From contig JAQBXN010000092.1 in the NCBI GenBank assembly GCA_027625095.1, forward strand, positions 1-35,896: DNA of 35,896 nt, in the 5' to 3' direction. The first letter of the stretch is position 1; every line of letters starts with the position of its first letter. This stretch comes from Planctomycetota bacterium (lineage in GTDB: Bacteria; Planctomycetota; PUPC01; JACPCR01). A program made the position numbers and the translations under genes. The notes below the pieces were generated by a model. The model did no database searches, was not told where the DNA came from, and saw nothing but the letters and a program-made list of their open reading frames with translations. Below, piece by piece: positions 6,744-15,676 of the stretch.

Positions 6744-7189
6744 GAAATACGACGATAGATAGAACGCTAGCACCGCGTGGACGATTGAGAATGCAGCTAA
6801 ATAGATGGCCAATACAGCCAAGGCTGTCGCGCTTTTCTGGTCGCGTGTGTAGACGCACCTCTGCCACTCATTGGTCAACATTTGGAGGTTGATAAACGTG
6901 GAAACCTTGTCTTCGGTGGCATTTAGCGTTTGGCCCATTTGGGTCGGGTTTATAGTGTTGATGTACGTGATATGGGAGAGCGTCAGGTTTTCAAAGGCGG
7001 ACTTCAGTTGCAAGAATCGAGCGGTAGATTTTCGAATGCTCGACATTGTCTGGACTGGAGAGAACACGTTTAGATTCTCAAATCCAGCAGACAACGAAGA
7101 GATTTCAGTGGAGATCGTAAATACGTCGATAGGATCTTCTCGTCCAGGAAGATGTAGCGTTCGGTCCAGTGATCTTGTTCGGAGTTCAT
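6738..7189 (-). pseudogene. Small tail-anchored membrane protein, apparent frameshift
   Basis: The ATG at 7189 overlaps the TGA of the gene before it (ATGA), indicating translational coupling, and AAGAGGAG precedes it. It reads MNSEQDHWTERYIFLDE and then, in the present frame, stops after 39 residues. Moving one frame at about 7130-7145 (a GAGAAGA stretch) continues for about 130 residues: DPIDVFTISTEISSLSAGFE, a helical middle, NEWQRCVYTRDQKSATA and a C-terminal membrane span (LAVLAIYLAAFSIVHAVLAF) that ends the protein. A single-base deletion or a sequencing error would explain this. The stop falls in the possible inverse core of site 4. Family not recognised. Confidence 0.45.
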
Positions 7190-7599
7190 CTCCTCTTACA
7201 CTGATACTTACCGCTCACGACCTCGGCAATGGCCTCCTCGACTTTCTGGTCGGTGGCGGAGATGGTGATCAGCACGTCGTAGTTCGAGCCAAATTCCGCC
7301 GCAATCGGGTTCAGGGGGAATAGGCCTCTAGCGAGTCTTCGACCGCAGTTGACGGCGAACCCATCGCCCTTGATAGAGATGTCGAACTGAGCAGTCGTGA
7401 ATCCATTCGGGAAAAGTGGCTCAACGGAGCACGACGGATCAATTGATTCGCACTTTTCCATGACATCCACGATCACGTCTGGAATTACGGTCGTGGGTGT
7501 CAAACTGATCCGGCTCTGGTCGACCCATTCGCCTTGTTTGAATCGCGACCAGTTCACAACTCGGCCAGTACCTTCTGCTTTCGCCAGCAATGTGATCAT
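7186..7599 (-). CDS. Hypothetical protein, first gene of a two-gene unit
   Basis: A 137-residue protein starting MITLLAKAEGTGRVVNWSRF, with a strong GGAGGA site 7 bases before the ATG. The sequence alternates predicted strands (FTTAQFDISIKGDGFAVNCG, YDVLITISATDQ) with one acidic helix (VIPDVIVDVMEKCESID), and looks like a small soluble alpha/beta fold. I do not recognise the family. Its stop overlaps the start of the membrane-protein gene that follows, so the two are probably made together. The pair ends at a probable attC-type site, so it is likely a two-gene cassette whose far boundary (near 7610-7670) I cannot place. Confidence 0.6.
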   Translation of the reverse strand: MITLLAKAEGTGRVVNWSRFKQGEWVDQSRISLTPTTVIPDVIVDVMEKCESIDPSCSVEPLFPNGFTTAQFDISIKGDGFAVNCGRRLARGLFPLNPIAAEFGSNYDVLITISATDQKVEEAIAEVVSGKYQCKRR

Positions 7600-7631
7600 C
7601 TTGTGTCCTCCGAACCTTGTGCTGAGACGCG

Positions 7632-7709
7632 AAGTTGCGGCCCTATCAACAAATAGGGCCGCAACTTTGCGGTCCTATCACCCTATGGGCGACGCCGAAA
7701 CAGGCGTCG
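7632..7709. repeat. Two adjacent hairpins at the array/chromosome junction
   Basis: A 15-bp perfect inverted repeat (AAGTTGCGGCCCTAT at 7632-7646 with its complement at 7653-7667, loop CAACAA) is followed by a partial direct copy (TTGCGGTCCTAT, 7667-7678) and a second hairpin (CGACGCC/GGCGTCG, 7690-7709). There is no T-run on either strand, so neither is a standard intrinsic terminator. They lie between the end of the metalloprotease gene and the first cassette-like gene. Confidence 0.7.
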
Positions 7710-7770
7710 GATGGCCGAAATCCTAGCCGATCTGTTTCACCGTTCCAGTTCGCCCCGCTTCTTACCCTTC

Positions 7771-10527
7771 TTACGGCCTCGCTATACTTAACGAAGCCAT
7801 TAGCACCCGTTCAATCTTCTCCTTCGATTCATCCAGATGCGCCCTCGTAATGTCATCCATCTTGACGTTCTGGGCCTTGAGGACGGCGTCAATTCTGGCG
7901 CCGATTTTCTTCAAGTGAGCTCGTGCCAGGCTGCGTCCATCGGCGGGCACTTCTCCCTCAGAATCGAAGACAAAAGAGAAGAATCCGCCCTGCTCTGCCC
8001 TTGAACCAAGCACCATCTGTGCAAGCCGCTTGAAATGTTCCCGCTGAAAGTTTCTCTGGAGGATCGTGTTCACAATCTGTTGCTCCTCACCCGCCTTCAC
8101 TTCCAGCCCGTCCCAGATGGAGTCCGTCAATGCATCAAAAATCTCGCTCATCTTGAGCGCATCGTTGTTTCCAGACTTCAACTGAATATTCTGGACCCGG
8201 TGCAGTACGGACGCGTCCAAACATTGATGAAGCACCACCATCTGGACGCGCAAGACCAATTGCTCAAGCGGATACTGATACCCCAGCGAATGCTGGCGGG
8301 AGCCCCAATGTCGCCAGAAATCGGGGGCGAGGCGATTCAGGTTTTCCGGCGAAAAGTTGAATGCCTTGCCTGACAGAATATGCAACTTGAGGAAGTTCAG
8401 CGCTTCACGCTGGCGAGCCGCCGGCACCGGCTCAAAGGGCATGCGGGCGTTGGGGTCTTCGCGATGGTCGCGATTCACGTATTCAGAGCCGATGAAAGAC
8501 GAAGCCAACTGCGCCGCCTGAAACAGCTCACCGATCATGTAATTGAAAGCGGAACGTCCCCGCTGCCAGCCTTCCCCTTTTTCAACCACTCTGTTGGTCA
8601 GATCGCCCATGTAGCTTTCGACCACCTCAATACGCTGTTTCGCGTATTCGAGCGGGTCACCCAGATCGAAAAGATGAACCGACGGGTCGGGGCTGTCCCG
8701 CATATCCTGATCTGTGGCGAAAGCGAGGCCGGGCGTAGCGCTGTTCGATGCCAGCTTGGCCAGTTCCTCCGGTTCATTAGCCTTGAACGGTTTATACGCA
8801 TATTCGATGGCCCAGTAATCGTAAGGGCCGATCGTGGAAGAGAAATAATCGCCCTGTTTCTGGCCTTTTGGCACAAGGTTGGCCGGCAGGTAATCCATCA
8901 CGGAACCTGACATTCCCTTTTCACGGCTGAGAGCCGGATCATTCAGATCAGCCAAGGTGAGAAACGAGCTCGCCTTGAAATTGTGACGAAGCCCCAGGGT
9001 GTGGCCGACCTCGTGCATCACCACTTCCTTAATAGCCTGGCCGATGAATTCGGTCGGCACTTTGCCGCCCGGCAGGGCCGCGCCCTGCGATAGGAGGACG
9101 GTTGCAAGCAGGCCGAGCTGCCGCTGTATGCCGGGCCCCAGCATACACGCCTCGTGTTCATGTCCACGGCCATACGCACTGAACGCGAGAACTGAATCTT
9201 CGGACCGAATTTTTCCCTGATGGAAGTAGTCACCCACCCAGGTGTCCAGCACGGACTCGTTCAGGGTCATCCAGGGAATTTCGGGAGCGTACACCTTCAT
9301 CCACGCCTGTCGCTGTCTCCGTTCGAGCAACTCCATTCCCTGCGGAATTCCCGCGACCCGCAGATACTGCTCGCGCCAGTAGCGCACCATACCTTCGTCA
9401 AAAATGATGTCCGCATCCAGGATCTGCCCGGACTTGGGATTAGTTCGTGAAGGGCCACGTGCGAAGCCGGAAGAGGCCGCAATCCAGCGGAAGGTGTTGT
9501 AGCGGATGTCTTCCGGATCAATGTCGTCGCCGGCCTGCTGATCACGTACTTGAATCACGTCAATGAAACCGATCCGCTCGAAGGCTTTGTTCCATTCGAG
9601 GATACCGGCTTTGACGAATGGTCGATATTCACGGGGCACGGTCTTTTCGATCCAGAAGATAATCGGCTCCTTTGGGGGCGACTTTTCGGCATTCACATCA
9701 CTCTTCTCCAGTTTCCATCGTGTCACCAGCCGGGTGAACGCCGAGCGGCTCAAGTCATTGGAATAATCTTTGACCACACTCAAGAAATGTCCCACGCGGT
9801 CATCTGCAATTCGAGGCTGGTAGGTCGTATCCGCGGGCAGCATGGAAAGTCCGTAGTGCAAGACTACCTGCGTGCCGCGGGCATCGGGTACCTCAGGCTC
9901 CCAGTCCGACCAATGTTTAGTTTTGCCGTTAAATACCAGGGCTACTTCGATTTCGAGATTATTCGGAAATGCCTTCACCTGGTTCCAGGTGCTGCGTGTG
10001 CGGTCGGGGGTCACCCCCATCCCGGCAAGGTCGCCCAGCAGCAGATCGCCGAGATCAATCAGGACATTGACAGGCTTTCCACTCTCGCTGCGAACGGGCA
10101 GCGCAGCAATCACGCTGTCCGTATAAGACACCCGAACCGCATCCGCCTGCGGTGTACCGGCGTTTGCACGAAACAGCATGTTTTTCCGAATCACATGAAC
10201 CAGGTTGCCTACCCGGCGGAAACTGAGCACCCATTGATTACCAAAATTCAGCGTGTCGCCCCCGATCAGCATATCCCCTGCCCCACGAGCGATAGCGATT
10301 GGGAACAGGATTTCCTTATTGAGTTGATCGGACTTAATCTCCATCAGGAGCTTTTGCTCGTTTTCATTGAAGAAAAGGTTGAATAACCCGGGCATCGACT
10401 TTGCACCGGCGATGACGGTATCCCATTCCGGCAGTTTTTTCGGAGTTGGTTTCACCGGCGTCTCGGCCCGGATACCCATGCCGGCCATCAAAGCTGCGAT
10501 CATGAAAGCCAAAAGAGCATTCCGCAT
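7771..10527 (-). CDS. Secreted zinc metalloprotease, DUF5117/DUF4953 type
   Basis: A 918-residue exported protein. The start at 10527 has AGGAG 8 bases upstream and gives a clean signal peptide (MRNALLAFMIAALMAGMGIRA). Residues about 60-230 match the N-terminal barrel-like region of these proteases (GLFNLFFNENEQKLLMEI, GNQWVLSFRRVG). The catalytic domain holds the metzincin motif HEVGHTLGLRHNF (first His about residue 505) followed by SVMDYLPANLV, the Met-turn. It is preceded by EPIIFWIEKTVPREYRPFVK and EWNKAFERIGF, which are typical of the family. The C-terminal third is helical. Substrates of these secreted or periplasmic enzymes are unknown. It is transcribed away from the glycosidase-like cluster that starts 231 bases away and could share a regulatory region with it. 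Confidence 0.9.
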   Translation of the reverse strand: MRNALLAFMIAALMAGMGIRAETPVKPTPKKLPEWDTVIAGAKSMPGLFNLFFNENEQKLLMEIKSDQLNKEILFPIAIARGAGDMLIGGDTLNFGNQWVLSFRRVGNLVHVIRKNMLFRANAGTPQADAVRVSYTDSVIAALPVRSESGKPVNVLIDLGDLLLGDLAGMGVTPDRTRSTWNQVKAFPNNLEIEVALVFNGKTKHWSDWEPEVPDARGTQVVLHYGLSMLPADTTYQPRIADDRVGHFLSVVKDYSNDLSRSAFTRLVTRWKLEKSDVNAEKSPPKEPIIFWIEKTVPREYRPFVKAGILEWNKAFERIGFIDVIQVRDQQAGDDIDPEDIRYNTFRWIAASSGFARGPSRTNPKSGQILDADIIFDEGMVRYWREQYLRVAGIPQGMELLERRQRQAWMKVYAPEIPWMTLNESVLDTWVGDYFHQGKIRSEDSVLAFSAYGRGHEHEACMLGPGIQRQLGLLATVLLSQGAALPGGKVPTEFIGQAIKEVVMHEVGHTLGLRHNFKASSFLTLADLNDPALSREKGMSGSVMDYLPANLVPKGQKQGDYFSSTIGPYDYWAIEYAYKPFKANEPEELAKLASNSATPGLAFATDQDMRDSPDPSVHLFDLGDPLEYAKQRIEVVESYMGDLTNRVVEKGEGWQRGRSAFNYMIGELFQAAQLASSFIGSEYVNRDHREDPNARMPFEPVPAARQREALNFLKLHILSGKAFNFSPENLNRLAPDFWRHWGSRQHSLGYQYPLEQLVLRVQMVVLHQCLDASVLHRVQNIQLKSGNNDALKMSEIFDALTDSIWDGLEVKAGEEQQIVNTILQRNFQREHFKRLAQMVLGSRAEQGGFFSFVFDSEGEVPADGRSLARAHLKKIGARIDAVLKAQNVKMDDITRAHLDESKEKIERVLMASLSIARP

Positions 10528-10758
10528 TTCGTTCTTCTCCTGCTTGGATGTTTGCGCATGTCCCGAGGCCAGTCGGGAACTGCAAGCAGAATAGAAAAAC
10601 TGCATAGGACAGTCAATGGACAGGTACGTTGAGATATCCGAGGCTCGATTCCCGCGCTGAAGAAACGTCCCCTTCTCGATGGAAAAATCGACTTGGTTAG
10701 GCGACCCTGACAGCTCGACCCGGCTTCCCGCTTCTTTCTTCAGAGATCAGTCCCCAAA

Positions 10759-13320
10759 ATGCGTATCCACTTCGTCGTCTTGCTTACCTTTGCGCTGCCC
10801 TCCTTCCTCACGCCATCCTTCGCAGATCTCAAGTCCATCGAGGATGGTACTCTCGTCGAAGACTTTGAAGGTTCCCTGGGAGATTGGGATCTCGCGGACG
10901 CTTCCGCCGTGGATATCGGGGAAGCTGAAGGCGGTCACTATCTGAAACTGGGCGGCGTCGGTCTCAAGGGCGAGATGTCGTTGAAGGAGCGCACATTCAA
11001 GAACTTCACAATGGAGGTGAAGGTACGCAAGCTTTACAACCCCGGCACGGTCACCATGGGCATAAATTTTCGGAACAAGTGCTCGGCCTACTTCCATGCA
11101 CGGGGCCGCGTCGAGCTTCAATGTTCCGGACAGCAGAAGCACACGCGCGAACTTAAGCGCGTACGCGATCTCGAACGCTGGACAACACTCAAGCTCATAT
11201 GCGCTGGCAAGGTGGTGACCGTTTACGTAGACGGTGACTTTGCCTGCCAGCTTACGGATGTCGAGGAGTCCGCGGGCAAGATCGGAGTATTCGCACGAGA
11301 CCGCGTCTACTTCGATGACGTAAGGATCTCCGAGAAAACCGAACCGGAGAACTACCTGAGCTACGAAGTCGTCTCAGAATCGAATGCGCTGCTCTTTGAT
11401 CCGGGCAAAGCATTCGAGTTGAAAATCAGGATCAAGAATTACCATGCGGACCCACAGAACGTTCCTCTGCGATTGATCGCCCGCGATTGGACAAAGAGGG
11501 CCCTGGCGGAATCACCCGCAGCCCTGGTTACCATTCCAGGTGGTGGCGAGATTGAAAGGTCATTTGCCATAAGCGCGCTTGATGAAGGGTATTACCAGGG
11601 GCTGATTGAGCCCTCCAAGATCATCTTCCCACTGGCCGTTCACAAAAGGCCTACCGAAGCAGAAGCCATCAGACCCGGCACGTGGCCCGGCCGAAAGGGC
11701 GGCGAGTTGCTCTTTGGGGTCTACTGGTATTTCAAGCATTGGGATCTTCCCGAGGTATGGAAGAACACCTATTGCCACGCTGCGGCCCGCGACCTGCGCC
11801 GGCATCACTTCAACGCAGTCGTCAACATGATCGGTATGCCGGCCGACCAGATCGAAATCCTCAGCAGTTACGGCATCGCCTGCCACAGCCGAAATGGCCG
11901 GCTTATGGAGCACCCGCTTCTCGCCGGCACACTCGTGAGCGATGAACCCCACCCGGATCAGATTCCCGAACTCAAAAAACTGTACTCAGAGATCCGTGAA
12001 AAAAGTGATAAAAGCGACAAGGTGATCACCACCTGCATGATCGGCGATGGCGGACTTGGAAATGCCATGAAGGCCTGGGATGAGCTGCTGCCTGCAGGCG
12101 GCATTCGGCTATTTCGCTGGTATGGCATCAAGAAGGAACACTTCGGCGTTCTCCATCCATACGGCGATTATCCTCCCTTCGTCGAAGTGCTGCGCGAGGC
12201 CCGTAACGCCTATCTTAAAGACGGTCATCCCTACTGGGTCATTCTTCCGAGCCTCGGGGATCGAGGGCCTGACAGCTACTACGGTATGCCTGCGCCAAGC
12301 CAGGTGAGTTCCATGATGCATCTCTCCGCGGCATACCTGGCCCGGGGATTCATATTCTGGACTTATCAGGATCACACGATCGACAGCAAGGGACTTGTCA
12401 ATTCGGTCTCCCTCCTGCCGAACGACCAACGCTGGGAGACCGCAGGTAAGGTTGCCGCCCAGCTCTCAGCGAACAACGCTCTGATGAGCTCCTTACAGCG
12501 CAGAACTCCGGCCGTCTGGTGTGACAACTCCCTCGTCGAACTCCACCAGTACACCGACGAAGGCCAGGCCAATCAGTACCTCTACGTCATCAATAAGCAT
12601 CCGACTGAACCCTCCAGGTTCAAACTCTTTCGTTTCGAGCCCGATTCGGATGTAGTCGACCTTTACAGCAGCAAACAGTTCAAGACAAAGGCGGACACCG
12701 TCGAGCTCAACAATGGCTCAAAGCTGGAGACGGGATCGCTACTGCTCACGCTTTCGCCGGGCGAAGGAATGCTGATGCAATACCGCCAGAAGGTTACCAG
12801 CAGCAAGCCGGTGACGTTCCCCGAGTGGGTAGAGACTGCGTCGGAAAAAAGCGTTCAATACCTCTTCGACCTGAATCCGACGAATACGCCAAGCCCCGGT
12901 TGGGTCAGGGCCGCGTTGATGCAGAAGATGAAAAAATCGATCGGCGAAATGTGGAAGTGGCACAGCGGCGATCACAAACTTTTTTCGGCCAGCAGCGACC
13001 TCGGCATCGTTTATCCCAAGAGCCTCTATGCTCAGGCTGAGTGCCGCATTGATTACGACGTCCCGGACGGCTTCACCCACTTTGTCGCCGCTGCAGGCTT
13101 CGGAACAACGAGCCCAGAAGGCGACGTGATCTTCCGAGTTTATGCAGACGGCAGTAAAAAATACGACAGCGGTATCAAACGCGTCGGGGACCCGGTCATC
13201 GCACTGGTCGTAGATATCACTGGGGCAAAGAAGTTATCACTCGTGACCGACTGCGCGGATTTTTCAATCAAGCAGGATTACGCATTCTGGGGCTCTGCCC
13301 GTCTGGTAAAGAAAGAATAA
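10759..13320 (+). CDS. Secreted glycosidase-like protein with NPCBM domain
   Basis: An 853-residue protein with signal peptide (MRIHFVVLLTFALPSFLTPSFA). Residues about 30-195 form a LamG/DUF1080-like jelly roll (VEDFEGSLGDWDL to GKIGVFARDRVYFDDVRI). A beta-sandwich (200-300) follows, then a TIM-barrel-like region (about 310-590) with LFGVYWYFKHWDLPEVWKN, GTLVSDEPHPDQ (D395, E396, placed like a glycosidase acid/base), IRLFRWYGIKKEHFGVLHPY and MMHLSAAYLARGFIFWTYQD. The end (about 690-853) is an NPCBM-type carbohydrate-binding module (YLFDLNPTNTPSPGWVRA, FVAAAGFGTTSPEGDVIFRV). It probably degrades or binds a polysaccharide outside the cell. I cannot place it in a GH family. The next gene is a shorter paralog 6 bases on. 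Confidence 0.8.
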   Translation: MRIHFVVLLTFALPSFLTPSFADLKSIEDGTLVEDFEGSLGDWDLADASAVDIGEAEGGHYLKLGGVGLKGEMSLKERTFKNFTMEVKVRKLYNPGTVTMGINFRNKCSAYFHARGRVELQCSGQQKHTRELKRVRDLERWTTLKLICAGKVVTVYVDGDFACQLTDVEESAGKIGVFARDRVYFDDVRISEKTEPENYLSYEVVSESNALLFDPGKAFELKIRIKNYHADPQNVPLRLIARDWTKRALAESPAALVTIPGGGEIERSFAISALDEGYYQGLIEPSKIIFPLAVHKRPTEAEAIRPGTWPGRKGGELLFGVYWYFKHWDLPEVWKNTYCHAAARDLRRHHFNAVVNMIGMPADQIEILSSYGIACHSRNGRLMEHPLLAGTLVSDEPHPDQIPELKKLYSEIREKSDKSDKVITTCMIGDGGLGNAMKAWDELLPAGGIRLFRWYGIKKEHFGVLHPYGDYPPFVEVLREARNAYLKDGHPYWVILPSLGDRGPDSYYGMPAPSQVSSMMHLSAAYLARGFIFWTYQDHTIDSKGLVNSVSLLPNDQRWETAGKVAAQLSANNALMSSLQRRTPAVWCDNSLVELHQYTDEGQANQYLYVINKHPTEPSRFKLFRFEPDSDVVDLYSSKQFKTKADTVELNNGSKLETGSLLLTLSPGEGMLMQYRQKVTSSKPVTFPEWVETASEKSVQYLFDLNPTNTPSPGWVRAALMQKMKKSIGEMWKWHSGDHKLFSASSDLGIVYPKSLYAQAECRIDYDVPDGFTHFVAAAGFGTTSPEGDVIFRVYADGSKKYDSGIKRVGDPVIALVVDITGAKKLSLVTDCADFSIKQDYAFWGSARLVKKE

Positions 13321-13326
13321 ACTCCC

Positions 13327-15402
13327 GTGGGCAGAGCCGTCGTTCCCATTATTGTATTTTCCTTAACCTCGCAGACGGATCTCCTTGCCAACTTCAAGGA
13401 AATCACCAGGGGAGTCTTCGTCGAGGATTTTGAAGAGGGGTCACTCGATGATTGGGAATACAGCCTGGATGCCGCAATAGAGGTAGTTGAGGAGCCGCGC
13501 AACAAAGCGCTCTTTATCAAGCGGGCCGGCGAATCAGTGGCGACGCTTGTGAAGCATGAAGCGGTGGCTCTCGAACTTGATATGCGCGGTGCCGGCACCA
13601 TTCGGATCGGGGGAAGGTACGAGGTCTCACTCACTTCGTATTTCGGTTGTACGCTCGAAGTGCGAGACAAAGGCAGTGCCAGGCCTGTGCTTCTGATGAA
13701 TGCAAGGCAGGCCCTCAGCCTGAGCAAGAACATCCGGATTAAACTCGTCGCTGCGGGTTCGATACTTCGTGTTTTTCTGAATGGCCGCATGGAGTTCGAG
13801 AGTCTCGAAGCCTCAGCAGGCAAAGCCGCGGTGACGCTCGCAGCCGGAGAGAAGGGAACGCTTTTCGACAATGTGAAACTCTCGACCGTGCTTGCGCCCG
13901 AAGACGGCGCAACGGCCCGGCCGGCTCCCGGGGAGCCATTGATATTCAGTACGAAGACAGAAGCCATCCTCAAGCTGCAGGCTGCCAATCAAACCCTCAG
14001 CGACATCCAACTCACCGTGGTTGTGCGGCACTTTTCCGGTGAACCGGTAGACAATAAAAACGCCCTGGACATGGCCAGGGGGACAGTCGTGGAGTTCGGC
14101 GTAGCAAAATACTTCCGAATCAACACGGAGCCGGAGAAGACAATAAAAACAGCAGAGGCTGCGCTGGCTCCCGGCTTCACCGGCTTGAAGCAGATCAACC
14201 TTGGAGAGCTGCCGGAGGGCTTCTTCATGCTGGATATCTCCCTCACTGCCGCGGGTAAAGAAGCAAGCCTCCGCCGATGGCCTGTTTCGGTTCAGAAAGA
14301 ATTTGAAACCGTAGAGTTCAGGAAGCCGATCATTCCTATCGGGGTCTACACCAGACTGACAAAGTTCATCACAAAGACCGAGCCGGCGTGGTGGAAAACT
14401 TACATGCATGCCATCGCCTATGACCTGATGCGACATCATATCAATACGGTCATCGCGTCTGGAGAATACGAACCACCGACCATCGAAATCTTCAACAGTT
14501 ACGGCATCGCAGTTCTGGTCAGAGACGACCGCCAGCTCGGACATCCCGGCGTTCTGGGCACATTACTCGGCGACGAGCCCAAGCCGGATGAGATCGCGGA
14601 ACTGAAGGAAAAGTATGCCTCACTCCATGAAAAGACCGACAAGCCGGTACTCACCTGCATGGTGGGAGACTCCATCGGCATCGGCACCGGAGGCCCACTC
14701 GAATACTGGAAAGAACTCCAGCCCAGAATCCGGCTCTTTCGCTGGTATGGCATCAAGAAGAGCTTTTATGGAATTCTGAATCACGCCGTTTACAAAGGCG
14801 GCCTGCCGTTCTCCAGCATCCTGAGGATCGTGCAGGCGTCATCGGAAACACCCTACTGGGTCGTACTGCCAGCCTTTGGATCGACGGAGCATGAAGCCTA
14901 TTTCCAGAATCCATCTGCCGCCCAGGTCAAGGGCATGATGCACCTGTCTCTGGCACACGGAGCAAAGGGCATCCTCCTCTTCAGCTACCAGGGATTCGAC
15001 AAGTTCGTCGGTCTGGTCGACCCGATAAACCTCAGACCAGGTGATGAGAAGCTCGCCGCAGTTGGAGAGGTCGCCGCCAGGATCGCAAAACACGCAGGAG
15101 TTATTCAGTCATTAAAACGCGGTGGCCTGGATATCCGCTGCCCAAATCCCGCGGTGGAGGCCATTCCACTCACTGCCGAGGACGGACATTCTTACGTTTA
15201 TGTAGTGAACAAAAACACCCGCGAGACGGTAGAGACAGAGCTAATGCTCTGGGCCGCCGACTGGAACCTGACAAAAGCCAGAGACCTTTATGCGGAGAAT
15301 ATTTTGAAGATTGAAAACACCCCGGAAGGTTTCCAGGTGGTCTCGCTCAGGCTGATGCCGGGGGAAGGAAGCTTAATCCTGACGGACGCGAGACCTAAGT
15401 GA
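13327..15402 (+). CDS. Secreted glycosidase-like protein, shorter paralog
   Basis: A 691-residue paralog of the preceding gene without the NPCBM module. A GTG start 6 bases after the previous stop gives a plausible signal peptide (VVPIIVFSLTSQTDLLA), although the ribosome site is weak. It keeps the jelly-roll opening (VFVEDFEEGSLDDWEY), the barrel motifs IPIGVYTRLTKF, GTLLGDEPKPDEIAELKEKY (D416, E417), IRLFRWYGIKKSFYGILNHA, MMHLSLAHGAKGILLFSYQG, and the closing LRLMPGEGSLIL. Tandem duplication is the likely origin. The two are almost certainly one operon and may cleave related linkages, the first tethered to substrate by its extra module. Its 3' end overlaps a minus-strand gene by 8 bases. 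Confidence 0.8.
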   Translation: MGRAVVPIIVFSLTSQTDLLANFKEITRGVFVEDFEEGSLDDWEYSLDAAIEVVEEPRNKALFIKRAGESVATLVKHEAVALELDMRGAGTIRIGGRYEVSLTSYFGCTLEVRDKGSARPVLLMNARQALSLSKNIRIKLVAAGSILRVFLNGRMEFESLEASAGKAAVTLAAGEKGTLFDNVKLSTVLAPEDGATARPAPGEPLIFSTKTEAILKLQAANQTLSDIQLTVVVRHFSGEPVDNKNALDMARGTVVEFGVAKYFRINTEPEKTIKTAEAALAPGFTGLKQINLGELPEGFFMLDISLTAAGKEASLRRWPVSVQKEFETVEFRKPIIPIGVYTRLTKFITKTEPAWWKTYMHAIAYDLMRHHINTVIASGEYEPPTIEIFNSYGIAVLVRDDRQLGHPGVLGTLLGDEPKPDEIAELKEKYASLHEKTDKPVLTCMVGDSIGIGTGGPLEYWKELQPRIRLFRWYGIKKSFYGILNHAVYKGGLPFSSILRIVQASSETPYWVVLPAFGSTEHEAYFQNPSAAQVKGMMHLSLAHGAKGILLFSYQGFDKFVGLVDPINLRPGDEKLAAVGEVAARIAKHAGVIQSLKRGGLDIRCPNPAVEAIPLTAEDGHSYVYVVNKNTRETVETELMLWAADWNLTKARDLYAENILKIENTPEGFQVVSLRLMPGEGSLILTDARPK

Positions 15403-15676
15403 CGCCATGTCCGTTGTTGCCAGTGGTCGTTTCCCGTGGGGAAATCCTCGTCTCGATACAATCCGGGCGAATACCGTCGGGAAGATAGACCTCTCTTCTT
15501 GTTTCATTCCCGTCAATCGACAAGAAGAGTTCAGCTTGGGCGGGACCATGTGCGATTGGATCTCTGAGTATGACGAAATCCATTCCCAGTTGGCCAACAT
15601 CAAGCTTTTTTCCATTCATGGCCAAATATATTTTGACATCCGCCGAGTGACGAGGAACGGAGAGAGAAGATTTCAT
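15395..15676 (-). CDS. Small beta-rich protein paired with kinase-like protein
   Basis: A 93-residue protein whose core reads VKIYLAMNGKKLDVGQLGMD, then FVILRDPIAHGPAQAELFLS, then IDGNETRREVYLPDGI. I have seen this pattern (NGxxxxxGQLGPDFxIL, AEaxLxIDGxExxxxVxLPxGI) in small uncharacterised proteins that sit beside kinase-like proteins such as the next gene, so I take this strand as coding rather than the 91-residue frame on the plus strand. Its ATG (15676) overlaps the ATG of the kinase-like gene on the other strand within a shared CATG. No ribosome site is visible, so a downstream start (Met20) is possible. Function unknown. Confidence 0.6.
   Translation of the reverse strand: MKSSLSVPRHSADVKIYLAMNGKKLDVGQLGMDFVILRDPIAHGPAQAELFLSIDGNETRREVYLPDGIRPDCIETRISPRETTTGNNGHGVT

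Noticed and set aside
9550..10386. 278-residue plus-strand frame
   Set aside because: It lies wholly inside the metalloprotease gene on the other strand and resembles no protein family.
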